The notes below the pieces were generated by a model, which ran no database searches, had not been told where the DNA came from, and saw nothing but the letters and a program-made list of their open reading frames with translations. From assembly GCA_021234155.1 (NCBI GenBank), contig JAJEKV010000308.1:250001-314000 (forward strand): 64,000 nucleotides of DNA, written 5' to 3'. Source of the DNA: Isoetes taiwanensis. Taxonomy: Eukaryota > Streptophyta > Lycopodiopsida > Isoetales > Isoetaceae. Positions 24,440 to 36,100 of the stretch are shown here, piece after piece (positions within the stretch are counted from its first letter, which is position 1; every line of letters begins with the position of its first letter). The position numbers were made by a program, and so were the translations under genes.

Positions 24440-24890
24440 TTTTTTTCCCCTGCCATATTTGCTGGCCGTTACCATGTCTGTGGCATAGAACTGATCACAA
24501 ATAAATCCTTGTGCTGGGGTATGAATGATGCCCATCAGTGTGATGTTCCTGCCAATTATACCTTCTCCTCGCTAGCACTGGGAGATAATCATACCGCTGG
24601 CCTTCTGATCGATGTGACCATGAAGTCGTCTCACTGGGGAGAACACCTATGGCGGTGCAACCCCGCCCGATTGGAGTTCCTTTTTGCTCGACACTGCAGC
24701 AGACTCCTACACTTGTGGTGTCAGGAAAGATCAACAAAGTATTCTATGCTGGGGTAATTATGCTGGTGATGCTAACCATTTAGTTTGTAGTGCAGGCATA
24801 TGTCAAGGATCTTGCAAGCATGATGAATATTACTTAGCAGGTAAGTGCCCTAGAGAAACTGAGAAAATTTGCTTGGACTGCTCATCCTAG
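24440..24890 (+). pseudogene. CRINKLY4-like ectodomain fragment (RCC1-like and TNFR-like)
   Basis: The first part reads YHVCGIELITNKSLCWG, then VPANYTFSSLALGDNHTAGL, the spacing of CRINKLY4 'crinkly' repeats. In another frame after about 24,690 it continues with SYTCGVRKDQQSILCWGNY, then CSAGICQGSCKHDEYYLAGK and a CPRE..CLDC end, like the Cys-rich TNFR-like segment after the repeats in CRINKLY4-type receptors. The frame change in the middle means it is broken or contains an unseen intron. No transmembrane or kinase part is recognisable downstream. Best explained as a gene fragment carried in by a repeat. Confidence 0.6.
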
Positions 24891-24935
24891 AGAAACTGCT
24901 CATCCTAGAGAACCGAGAGAAAATTTGCTTGGACT
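24860..24935. repeat. Short tandem duplication
   Basis: AGAAACTG, CTCATCCTAGAGAA and GAGAAAATTTGCTTGGACT are each repeated side by side, just at the end of the CRINKLY4-like fragment. Confidence 0.6.
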
Positions 24936-25313
24936 TCTCGGTTGTAATTACCAACGTGGGGATTTCTCGATTCTTGCGTAATGGCCAGAATACCGGCCAA
25001 GATATGCCCCCGGCTTTGCTTTTCAGTTGAAGCCCTCCAATATGCGGTACATGTTTGTCTCATTTGATCCCCATTCATTCATTTCTCTTAGATTGATTCA
25101 TTTGTTCTATAAATGGTAGAAGTTTACGTACCTGATGGTTCCTTTTTGTACTTGCGGTGGCATGATTGAGATCAAATCATTCGATAATAAGGAAAAAATA
25201 CAATTTTCCAACTTTTTGTATCACAAATTTACTTCTAGCATCCGGATACTACTTTTGATCTTAGATGTGTGCATGTAATTTGTTTGAGTTTCCAGTTCCA
25301 GCTTGCTAGCTCT

Positions 25314-25365
25314 TGTTTGTTTGTTTGTTCTTGCTTGTTTGCTTGCTTGCTTGCTTGCTTGTAGA
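25314..25365. repeat. TTGT / TTGC microsatellite
   Basis: Tetranucleotide run of TTGT changing to TTGC repeats. Confidence 0.9.
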
Positions 25366-25924
25366 AAGGTTCTCCCTATGATACAAGCATCAGATACTAA
25401 AGAAGTTACAATCTATTAAATGTTGATTGCCTTGAAAGGCGATGCAAGAAGGCGGTGGTCATGCAATCATGAAAATATGCGAGATTTTGAAAAGTGGGAC
25501 AGGTCTGGAGGCCCTAGTACTAGCCCACAACATTGCCATGGGAGTCCATCTCCACAGGAGATTTTAGGGTTGTACTATACTAAGGCATTTGGTTGGCAAG
25601 CTGTAGATGGCAATCTCTTACGGTGTTAAATGATTATTGGCTGGCTGGTCAGACATCGGAGTTTCATCACAATGTATTCAATCCTCTTCTCTTCAAAGTC
25701 TATGCTTACCTTGCCATAGGGCTCACGGATATCGTGGTCATACGTGTGGTAGTTACGTGTGGTAGTTATGAACATTACAGGATTGAAGACAACACAAATG
25801 TTCTTTGATATGTTGCTGATTTGGCAAATTCTAAAATACTTTTTATAACTTGAGTATGTGGTGTATATGTTGTATTGTTATAAATTGCTTATTTGTTTAT
25901 TTGGTTTTTTTTTTCTTTTGTTAG

Positions 25925-26286
25925 GGCCCGAAGGGCCAAAAAAAAATTTTAGTATAACTACCAACACATAACTACCATTAACATTAATTAAACAAACCAT
26001 TGCATTTCACACTTAAAAATAAAATTCCCCCTTAAACCCCCTTTGGTTTAGGTGCATATTCACACGGGGGGCGACGTAGGGCGGCGAGAGCCCCTATACA
26101 TGTACAAAATCAACACCATATAGTACATTCTCAAATCTTATAGTATTTCGCAAACTGTGTTATACAATATACTAAAACTTGTACATGCATACCCCACAAA
26201 CGAGGATCTCTATGTACGGTCCAGATCGAGGTATAAAAGGCATATATGCTCATCCAACAGCTCTCGATGCCCGGAGTCACCCATAT
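25925..26286. mobile_element. Foldback-element arm, copy 1
   Basis: It opens with GGGCCCGAAGGGCC. The next ~170 bp (AACACATAACTACCATTAAC, TTTGGTTTAGGTGCATATTC) match the left arm of the foldback element at 27.2 kb in the same orientation. Its later part, ACAAAATCAACACCATATAGTA onward, matches 27,480-27,610 inverted. It ends where dispersed repeat copy 2 starts. Confidence 0.7.
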
Positions 26287-26425
26287 GTAGCATAATAACA
26301 GGGGGTTTTCTTTGTGTTTTTGTACGCTTTTCACTAAGGTTTTCCTATGATTTCGTGATGTATTCAAATGGATGTACTAATGCGTACATCTAGAGTGCAC
26401 CATTTCTGAGCCATTGATTTTAGCC
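26287..26425 (+). repeat. Dispersed repeat TAGCATAATAACAGGGG, copy 2
   Basis: TAGCATAATAACAGGGGG start, TTTTCCTATGATTTCGTGAT, TCTAGAGTGCACCATTTC and GCCATTGATTTTAG end. It directly abuts the foldback arm upstream. Confidence 0.8.
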
Positions 26426-26433
26426 TTTTTTTT

Positions 26434-26560
26434 TCAATGGTCAACAACCAATGGCTCACAACAAAAGCCCTTTTTTTGTGTGTGTGTGATGCATAATGTT
26501 CAACAACCAATGGCTCACAACAAAAGCCCTCTTTTTGTGTGTGTGGTGCATAATGGGCAC
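26434..26560. repeat. ~65-bp tandem duplication
   Basis: Two head-to-tail copies carry CAACAACCAATGGCTCACAA, AAAGCCCT, a (GT)n run and TGCATAATG. Confidence 0.85.
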
Positions 26561-27194
26561 ATGAAGGGCTTGAAGGGCGCATGTAGTGCAGTTTCCCCAC
26601 CAGCAACACATTTCTTATCATAACTTTTGATCCAGAGCTCTGTTTCAGATGATTTTTATTGCGTTGGAAAGCTCTCTCCGAGATCTTTTTGATAGTGTAT
26701 GATATGGATATGTTTGGTTAAGTTATATATGCTAAAACAGCAATTTTTCGGCCGGGTTTGGTAGGCTTTCACATCCTACCAGCTGATTAATACAGGATTG
26801 CGCTATTCGAATGAAGCTTGCAAAAAAATTACCATGCATTTTTAGATTTTGAGGCAGTTATTGAGCAAATTTCAAGGCTTCTAGATCCTTGTGCTAACAA
26901 GCAGAAAAGTTTCCCACTTTGGTTTCGCATCACAAGAATCCATGGAGGCCAAAGGCTGCTGTTAAATTCCAGTTGAAAAATGTTTGTGTATGGGTGTTGC
27001 AAACTCTATGACTTTCAGAATAATGGGATCAATCTGCTCTATCTTTATGGTAACTTTTACTTATGTTCTATTTGTTTTATTGTGATGAAATTCAAAAGCT
27101 ACAGGTGATGAAAGCCTCAAATAAGTTCTAGTTTTTTTTCTGGTTTGAATTCTAAAAGTTTTGTCACACTGGGAGAGGGGAAGGTGACGTCCCT

Positions 27195-27775
27195 AAGGCC
27201 CCGAAGGGGCCAAAATTTTTTTTTTGCAACACAAACCATTAACATCCAATATATAAAAATTAAATCCCCCAACACATAACAACCATTGACATTAACAACC
27301 AACACATAACTACCATTGACATTAATTAACACAACCATTGGGTCCAACACAATTAAATTAAAATCCCCCTTAAACCCCCTTTGGTTTGGGTGCATATTCA
27401 CACGGGGGTGACTCCGGGCAACGAGAGCTGTTGGATAGGCATATTCACCCCTTATTCCTTAATCTACACCGTACATAAAGTTCCTCGTTTGTGGGGGTAT
27501 GCAAGTACAAAATTTGCTATACTGTATAATAAGATTCGCAAAATACTATAAGATTTCAAGCGGAATACTATATGGTGTTGATTTCGTACGTGCAAAATAC
27601 AACTATGAGGGCTCTCGCTGTCCTACGTCACCCCCCGTGTGAATATGCACCCAAACCAAAGGGGGTTTAAGGGGGATTTTAATTTAATTGTGTTGGACCC
27701 AATGGTTGTGTTAATTAATGTCAATGGTAGTTATGTGTTGGTTGTTAATGTCAATGGTTGTTATGTGTTGGGGGA
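27195..27775. mobile_element. Foldback element with ~147-bp inverted arms
   Basis: Arms at 27,265-27,411 and 27,628-27,775 are near-identical reverse complements, so the same short peptide reads out of both strands; it is not a gene. GGCCCCGAAGGGGCC precedes the left arm. The spacer (27,412-27,627) is related, inverted, to 26,090-26,260. There is no coding capacity. It sits at the right edge of the DNA inserted into unit B. Confidence 0.85.
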
Positions 27776-27898
27776 TACAAAAAGCTCACTTCAAATGGCA
27801 TATCTTACTTCAAAGGGCATACAAAAAGCTCACTTTTGTAAGACTTTACATAGGAGCCCACTCCTTATAGGTTTAAGTTACATAGGTTTAAGATATGC

Positions 27899-28345
27899 TT
27901 ATTTACATAGGTTTAAGCATATCTTAAAAATAGCCACGACATTTCTTACATACATCCGATTTCTTATATATATCGAAACTGTAACCTTTAAATATATATC
28001 GAAACTGGAACCTTTAGATCCGAACTTTATCTTCAGAACCACACGAAGGACGATCCCATCAGCTTCTATAAACATCTGCAAAAGACGCTCATCTCCCTCA
28101 TTAACACGATCGACCCATTTCTGCACCTTCTCCGAAACTCTAGCTCCTTGATTCTGCATTCGGGTTATCTCCAAAGCTGAAAATTTCGCAACAAACATCA
28201 TTTGCATGCCCGGATGGCTGGAAGAAGAGGACTCCTCTGGCTTGGGCCTCGGCAAAGGCGGTGTACCGGATCTAGCCATGAGATCAAAGAGAAGAAAAGA
28301 AGTCACGCAAGGAAGAGCGCGCAATGAAGCGTAAGGGAAGATCAA
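27899..28345 (-). CDS. Unit B: small conserved protein gene
   Basis: The - strand frame is open for 148 residues. The likely start is ATG at 28,279 (MARSGTPPLPRPKPEE), giving about 125 residues. A Pro/Ser-rich N-terminus leads to ALEITRMQNQGARVSEKVQK and DRVNEGDERLLQMFIEADG, the part shared with unit A at 13.4 kb. The conserved part ends around VVLKIKFGS (about 28,015); the tail to 27,899 may be read-through. Function unknown. It lies upstream of no obvious partner on its own strand except the transposase-like gene about 1.9 kb away. Confidence 0.55.
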   Translation of the reverse strand: MIFPYASLRALPCVTSFLLFDLMARSGTPPLPRPKPEESSSSSHPGMQMMFVAKFSALEITRMQNQGARVSEKVQKWVDRVNEGDERLLQMFIEADGIVLRVVLKIKFGSKGSSFDIYLKVTVSIYIRNRMYVRNVVAIFKICLNLCK

Positions 28346-28379
28346 AACAGCTTTCGATTGAGGAGTGAAGATTCTTCAC

Positions 28380-29960
28380 CTCCCGGCTGGTCTTATATAA
28401 TCAGACCATTATGTCCCTGCTGCATGCAGAATTGGGGTCGAATCAAACCATTATGTATTCCCTGTTGCATGCAGAATTGGGGCTCGAAATCCAAGCCCCC
28501 AAGCCATGCAAAATAAAATTAGACATTCTAATGTATTAGAATTCCCCTAAAAATAACATTCTAATGCATTGAATGTAATATTTGTAACATTTGTGTACAT
28601 TTGTGTTGTGTACAATTGTGTACATTTGTAACATTCATCCTATCTAAAGCATGCTCAACCCCCATTAGGGGAAACATGCTATCATGATATTACTAGAAAA
28701 GTTCTAAGTAAAGTTAGCATCAAAAAGGCATTTATACAATTTATACAAGACAGTTTATACAAGACATTTATACAAGGCATTTATACAAGGCATTTATACA
28801 AGACATTTATACAAGGCATTTATACAAGACAGTTTATACAATTGCAAAACATTGCTGCAATTATTCACTGTGGTCGAGAATCTAAGAAGTAAATCCATCC
28901 CAGATGGATTAAAATGCATTTCAGGGATTGACCCTATTACTGTAGCTGCATTGACTGGATTCGACATATATCCCATAGGCTTGGTGACAATATGAAGCCC
29001 TTAGACCATTGAACCTTCAAATTATTCAATACTGCTTTTCTTTTAGGTTAAACAACCTTAACTATTTCACCATGACTACAAGTTCAACACCTTCATATCT
29101 TCTACAAGGGGAGCCAAGATATGTATCATTCCCCCTTCATGTGATATTCATGACACTTAAAGTATGCTAAAATCAATAGGTAGATAACAACTTAGTATGC
29201 TAAGATCTTAGACTTCACAGAAATGCATAGGCTATATATTCAATGACAGTTGATTGCATAACTTCAGCTAGATAATTTGGCAAGGAGATCACAAAAGTCA
29301 CTAAGCACACTCCCACAGTTTATGCAAATTCATTAACTCCTATAGGATTAATTAAAAAGGCATTGATGTTTATGGAAAGGGGGTGTCTTTTTCCCATCTT
29401 TCCATTTTTTGTAAGAAGATCACAAAGGTCACTAAGCAAATTCAACCATACACACCCACTAAGGGTCTATAGTTAAATTGTATTGATTGTCTGATTGTTT
29501 TAAATTGTATTAAATTGTATTGATTGTTTTAACAAAGGTTAAGTCGAATATGGATCAATTAAGAAAATCTTTAAAAGGAATGGATCTTCATGGGAAAGGG
29601 CTTTCTTCTTCCCCTTTCCCATGAAGACCCAATCCAACCCAAATAAAAATGCAAATGTTTATATAACAATGGTTTTTTTTTCCATTCATGATTGTGGGAT
29701 ATATAAACCCTGGACTGTTCATTTGGTTTAGGGCTCATTTGTTACAAGGCCGAAACCTGCAATACAACCAGGTCAGATGCGTGCCAATTTTGTTCAGGTG
29801 GGGTCAATGAATCAAGAATACTTGTTAGGTTCTGCTACATAAACAACTCTGATGGTTTTATGCCTAAGATACTTGGAACACAGCAACAAGGCAATAGTTT
29901 TGGGCCTGGGTACATGGAACACATCAGTAAGGAAACTTCAGCAATGGGACACAATTACAG
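28380..29960. other. Non-coding stretch in unit B
   Basis: No supported gene. It contains short repeats of ACATTTGTGTACA (28,590-28,640), TTATACAAG repeats (28,727-28,835) and AT-rich runs. The last part leads into the 3' UTR of the transposase-like gene: CAGTACAATCTAAGTCCAAA at about 30,060 matches unit A at about 13,955. Confidence 0.55.
28727..28835. repeat. TTATACAAGGCAT tandem repeat
   Basis: About seven copies of a 14-17-bp unit GACATTTATACAAG / GGCATTTATACAAG. Confidence 0.9.
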
Positions 29961-30226
29961 ATACACAAATACACAATTCTTATATTTCTAAAATAGAGCA
30001 GGGATATAAGTCTGATATTCACATATGAATCATATCTGATATTCAAGATGCAACGAACAGTACAATCTAAGTCCAAAATTTGACTTCAAATATGTGTTTT
30101 CTTGATTATGAAAAATCAAACATGAACAACAAAAAAAAGAGTTACATCAATCTATTTTCTGGCGTTGCAGACCCTTCAATCTGCTTGTCTTATAGCTTCA
30201 AGTATACTACTCCTTATCTTATCAAC

Positions 30227-33183
30227 TCATTCTTCATCACTTAGCACATCAGGCATATTATCTCTGATTTTCTTTGCATCATTCTCATCAAGTATGAATA
30301 TCTCGGAACTCCCTTTGACATGATGCTTAGCTCGTACCATGGAAACTTCGAATATAATGGACTTGTGTTGCAAACACTCGGCTTTTTCTTCATTCCTACA
30401 AAGTTCGTATGATGATCGGGTTCTTTGAAGCTTTCTATAATATAGGCCTTCTAGGACACTTTCACCTTTTAAAAACCATACACCATTCTTTTCAAAATCT
30501 GACTCAATAGAATGCATCTCTCTTGTGCATTTCACCATCCAAAAATCAGATCCTTCTTCATTATCTTTGGGTGCAACAACTCGCAAAGTTATCACCCACT
30601 TTAAGCAAGACTAGCTAAGACATCCGACTTAGTAGAGAATAGAGCTCTTTGAGACTTCCGGCTCTCCACCATATCAGTTTTGAATTGGTAGGCTCTACTA
30701 CCACTAACTCTTATTCATCAACGTATGCCTTGTTCTCACATCTATCCCAATGTCCATCCAAGCAAAGAACTACAAAAGCATGATAATTTTTGAAGTATGC
30801 AACATTGTGTTGAATTTGAAGATTGAAGGCATGAACACAATGAATGTTTCTCAGATCCTTTATTGTGTTTGCGCCCCACGCCTTAGACCTGTCAACATCC
30901 TCAGAACTTCCCAAAAATATCTTCTTACATTATCTTGTTGTGAGTAAGTGGAAGAAATTCCATGGGAAAATTTTTTGCAATTTGCCTCCACAACGTCATG
31001 TGCATTTTCAAGCTTTATCTCAGGAAACAAGAGTTGCATCATTCTAATCCACCTCTTGATTCTGCAGCCCTTGCCATCGTGCTTTCGCGCCTTTACCGGT
31101 GGTTTGAACCAAAATAACTCCACATCATCGTACTGTGTTTCAACCGAAAATGGGAGAACAAAATACATTGGACGAGCTGCCTTAAATTGTGATGCAGCTC
31201 CATCGGACCAGACCCAATGCCTTTTTGGGTTTTAGCCCTTTGGCCTCCATGTACCGAAATGCATCTTAAAAGGGTAGATTTTCCAAATCTCATTTAAATT
31301 GCTTGTCTTGCCATTTGTACCTAAAGTTATGCAAAGAAAACCTCTTTAATCTATCACGTAACTTCTCCACAAATTCTCTAGAAGTGGTCTTTTTGTATTG
31401 ATGCTTCAGAATCTTCCTTGGTTTCCCATTCTTGCCCAATCCTGCACCCTCATAGTCCAAATACTCCCAATTCAGCTCTACATCACTCAATTCAAGAGGA
31501 CATATATGCAACTTGGAGATGCCACAATTCTGACAAGTACCATAAAGGCAGTCCTTCCTATGGAACTCATCATCAACTTCTTTTGGACAAACAATGCACC
31601 TCCATAACTCATGTGTTGAAGAGAATATTAACGCGTGAGCATTACAAGTGCACGTATGGTGAGGTTCACATACACTACAAGTACATTTACAAGGTTCAGA
31701 ATGCTTCCTTCTCATTGTTTTGAATGCATCAAGCAGCACTCCAAGCCTAACATGATGAATACAACAGCATGTATTATAGTCTTTTAGCTTCACCACAAAC
31801 CATGGTTTTAACTTTTGAAAAGATCTTGCTCCTACCTTAGCTTCAGGGTATTCTTCTTTGAACCGTTCATACAATTGCATCTGTAGGAATATATGTGTTA
31901 GCATGCAAAATAACTCTCAAAGTATAGCACAAAAGAGGAATACAAACCATAACTACTCTTGTATACCACTTACTACTACAAACCATAATCAGCATCAGAT
32001 ACCACTTACTACAGTCTTCCACTTACTACTACCACTGTAGTTCCAAGAGTGCACTCCAACTATGTTTAAAGCACACACCATTATGGCTGCACCCGAACTA
32101 TGTTGAAACACTCACACCATTATATAATTGCACTCAAACTAGTTTGAGATCCACTATATCTCCAAGAATACACTCGGTTTCAAAACAAACCACTTATAGT
32201 TGGAAAACAACCATTGAAGATCAAGGGCACAAATGAAATTATAGTTAAAGACAAGCCACTATGGCTAGACCGGAAACCATTGTAGCTCAATAATTGATGC
32301 AGCAGAACTATAAATAGATATACTTGATATAAACTTTTAATCCAACCACTATAGCAAACTGTTATCGAAAACCTCAACTATAAAAATCTCAAAGGAAGAG
32401 ATAAGAAGAGATACCAACCTGAGATTGTTCCATGTGTCGCATGCTCCTCTCTAATATTTCTTTCTAGTCTTCTAAATTTTACATCCTTAGTATTTGGAGA
32501 AACTCTAGTGTTTGAGGTCCAAAATGTTTGTACAAGTGTAATAATTGAATCTGAGATAGAGTCACACCTTTTAGATCTTTTATAATACACCCACTTTCCT
32601 CCATTGCAATCAATTTCTTCCCCTGTTTTTTTCTTAGCAAATTTGAAATATTTCTTGGATGAACATCAAGTAGCTTTCCAATTTTTCTGTTACTCAAATT
32701 CTTATTTTCTCCACCAACTGCCATAGCCAAACAACTCTTTTTGGCAGCCAAACAATCCAAATTTGTAGACTGTTTCACGGTCTTAATAGACTCCCTGATG
32801 TTACTTATCATTTGGTTCTTTACTTTTAAGTCCCTGAAATCATCTCCCACAATTCCATCCAATGCCTTATGCTGAACAAAGTAATTTAAAATCCTTTTTT
32901 TCATTTGCACACTCATATGCTTAGACTGCTTCAAGAATGATTCCACCAGATTCACACCCACTCTCCTCTGCGTGGCTATGCTTCTTTCTACTCCAAAACA
33001 TGCATTACACTGAGAAACCAATGCATCTTCATTTTCTTTTTTTCTCTGGCGTTGGCGTCTTTTCCTCTCGGTTTCCTCTTCTCTTGTTCTTTTCTTCCTC
33101 CTTCCTGAAATTTTTGCCTTCTGTGCTGCTAGTCCAGACCCTGAATCCGATTCCATTAGTTCAATCCCTGATTCCGATTCCAT
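30227..33183 (-). pseudogene. Unit B: transposase-like protein gene, core deleted
   Basis: Paralogue of 17,279-14,204. The N-terminal exon (33,183-32,479) is open and has the basic run RRKKRTREEETERKRRQRQR, IRESIKTVKQSTNLDCLAAK and the HTH-like KIGKLLDVHPRNISNLLRKK. After a frame change and an intron, the exon at 31,904-31,290 carries the Cys/His stretches (CCCIHHVR, CKCTCSVC, CLYGTCQNC). Near 31,280 about 75-80 residues present in unit A are missing, including VVDFAENF, so the first catalytic Asp is gone. SDGAASQFKAARP (about 31,205) and RKHDGKGCRIKRW follow. The C-terminal exon, 30,595-30,227, has VVAPKDNEEGSDFW and DNMPDVLSDEE. It cannot encode an active enzyme. Confidence 0.75.
31900..32380 (-). 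repeat. Intronic degenerate repeat of unit B minus gene
   Basis: On the sense strand this intron is rich in TATGGTTTGTAGTAGTAAGT, CATAGTTGGAGTGCA and ATAGTGG words. It resembles the TATAGTTTGTAG vocabulary of the unit B plus-gene intron rather than that of unit A. Confidence 0.6.
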
Positions 33184-36100
33184 TTCTTCAGGTCATGCAA
33201 TGTTAGGAAACATGCAATTGATCAGGTAATGCAATTGGATCGAGCAACCTGATCCTGCCGTGCTCCCAATTTTGCATTTCCCTCCATACACCAGAATTAG
33301 TAATTACCACAATTCTTGCTCTGTAACTAGCTAATAGAACAAATTTCCTAATTAATGCAATTTGGTAGTTTTTGGGTTGCCCCTAAGGGGGCAAACCCTC
33401 GTTTGTATGGGTTTGTGGCATATCCTAAGTATATGCTGGAATATACATAGAATATCTTTGGACCGCTAAAAAACCGTTGTTCCTCAGAACCGGCGGTTAC
33501 TGCGTCTTTGGATCAAGGATGTTTCAACCGGTATATCGGTTGATCGACGCCTAAATCGATGATGCAAATGCAAAAAAACGTAGTAATAAATGGTGGTAGA
33601 TCAGGCTTGCACAGAAGGGGTTTCTTTACAGGTCATAAATTATGAGTTATCAGTGGAACTCATGCTTTGTGTTATGGACGATGCGGGATGCTTTTTCCAG
33701 AAGTCCATGGAGGAGAAGTTGAAGTAATCATGCAATTCAGGCATGGCGCTGGAAGGTTATGCCTGCAAGATGTTAACTAGGGAGACCATGAGTTGGAGAG
33801 ATTACTTAAATCATGGGTGCCGGATAAGATGAGAGCTTTTTTTTGAAGTTTGTGGCTGAGAGCTCTTTTCTCCGACGCATCTGCATGCAAAGGGATGAGA
33901 AATACCTCAATGGAATGATATCGAAGAAAACAGAGTGGAAATGCCTTTTATCCGCTATAAGCCGCTTTTTATGATAAGCTCAAGGGAATCCGCCTTGCGA
34001 AGTTTATCCCCTGTTTTCTACTTATCCGAAGTCTTGGGACTACACGCCCATATAACTTAGAGCTCTGGAATTTTATCTAAAATGGTAAAAAATCACAATA
34101 AGAATCACAACAAAAGGGCTTTATCAGCATTCGATAAAGGGAAGATCATTGTTTCGGGGAAACCTCGTTCAAACTTGCTTTCCGACATGTATTCCGGCAT
34201 GAGGAAGGAATATTGAGAGAAGGAATATCGAGAGAAGTAGGATCAGAATAGGAGGTTTTCGTCGCCATAGCTGCATGCAATATGTTATAACCAGAGTAAT
34301 CTTTTTAAAAATGGCGATAGCATAAAAAACCCAGGAAAATCTTATTTGTTGATTCCATCGCAGTAGCTGCTTACAAAGGCCAGCCTTCTAGTCTAGCGGC
34401 AATGGCCTCAGTAACAGAGCTCAGCTTGAGCTTATAGCATCGGAGAGGAACAGAGCAAAAAGTTACAGAGATGATTTATTTGCTGAGTCTAAGGCGATCA
34501 TAGACTGGAGTGGGCGTCCGATGGAGACCATGGAGTTTGCTTCAGGCATCTCTGAAAAAAAAAGGGAAAGCATGAATGAATCTAAGCGCATCATCAAGGT
34601 TCTTTGCCTTTGCATAATAATCTGGAACCTGTACAGATGCATGAGGTGGATCACCTGTTCAAAACAAAGATTTCATCAGAGATTCTCATTCAATAAGTTA
34701 AATAGAAGAGTGGATCTACCTTATTTGAAAGCGCCGAACTCCATCGCTCATTGCTTAAGATCCCTTTCTTTTGGAAATCCAGGCCGGATTTGAAGTCTCA
34801 GTTTTATAAGGAAGTAGACATGCATTGAGACATGCAAAAGGCCAAAATGGACATGCAAGGCTAGTATACATGCAGGCTGCATGGAGCAGATTGGTGATCG
34901 GAGGAAGCGCCATAGCTGGAGCTTCAATTCTCAATGCACCAGAACAGGACTCATCGCCATGGCCATGGCGCCCCAGGTGACAAATGAAAAAGCGTAAGGC
35001 CCATCACTCCTTGCCAGTTTCGTACTGCCAGCTGGACCTCATGCCATCATTTTTTCGTTGACAGCCTGATAAGGTCTTTTTATTGCTGCACGAGTCTACC
35101 TACCCCTGTTATTATTTTCCCGTTGAAGCCCTTCTTTTAGGGTGATAACTTTTTAAGACAAGATTTCCAATTTAAACAATGTTAGGTTTCCATGTTAAGT
35201 TGTTTTTTGGGCCTAGTGGATGTTGACATGTATTTTTGGCCGAGGTGCAGGTATGAAACCCCCTAGCCATTTTTTCCAAATTATCCCTCTATAGAGGTTG
35301 GCGTTTTTTCTACTAATCCCCCTTGCCTTAATGAGTTAAGGGCTAGATAACATACCTCTCGAGGGGCAGTTACCGCCGGGGCCGAGCAAGCTGCCGAGGC
35401 GCCTTGATGCCCCATAACGCCCCCCGAGAGGTCAAGTATCAGCCTTTAACACCCCGGGCAAAGATTGATTTTATTCCGCCACGTGTCTTGTGGAGGCTGT
35501 TATGGTCATAACAAAAGGTGTTATGGTCATAACAAAACAGGGGAAGATGTTACGGGCCATACATGCCCTCTTGATGCTTGATCGGACGCCTCAGATTCAT
35601 TCCTAGAATGAAAATCTGGGGACAGGGTGTTAAGGGCATTGGTCCCAATGTTTAGGGGCTTTAGTTTGAGGGCTCAATCGCGTATGTGGTATTAGGCCCC
35701 CCCTTGGAGGTGGTGGTATGATCTTTTTGTATGTTTTTGGTGCCCCTCTATTCATGGTGGAGGTACAAGTGGCCCCATGAATACATTGGCTACCTATGTA
35801 GTATTCTTTTATGTTCTATATCTTGTTGCCTAGCCTTAGTGGTTATGGTGTTTAGGTAAGGGGCATGCCTCAAGGTTAGTGATCATGGGTTCAAACCTTT
35901 ATTATGTATGATACGCTTGGTGGAGGTAAGGAGGTAAGAGTCCCCAAGTGCTATGGCTATGTTAGTGCTATTGTTGCAGTCAAAGTGCAAATCCTTCTGC
36001 TCCAAATTTCTTGGTTTTGGTAACAGATGGTTTTAGAGGTGAACATTTGAGATCAATGCACAATTCAATTAATGTTATTGAGGGGAATTGAATTGACAAT

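Noticed and set aside
27265-27775. Identical ~45-residue peptide open on both strands (27,401 - and 27,639 +)
   Set aside because: It is the product of the foldback inverted arms read from each side, not a duplicated gene.
33374-33397. GGGTTGCCCC / GGGGGCAAACCC palindrome as a transposon end
   Set aside because: Imperfect pairing and no second copy or target duplication could be seen; it differs from the GGCCCGAAGGGCC motif of the foldback elements.
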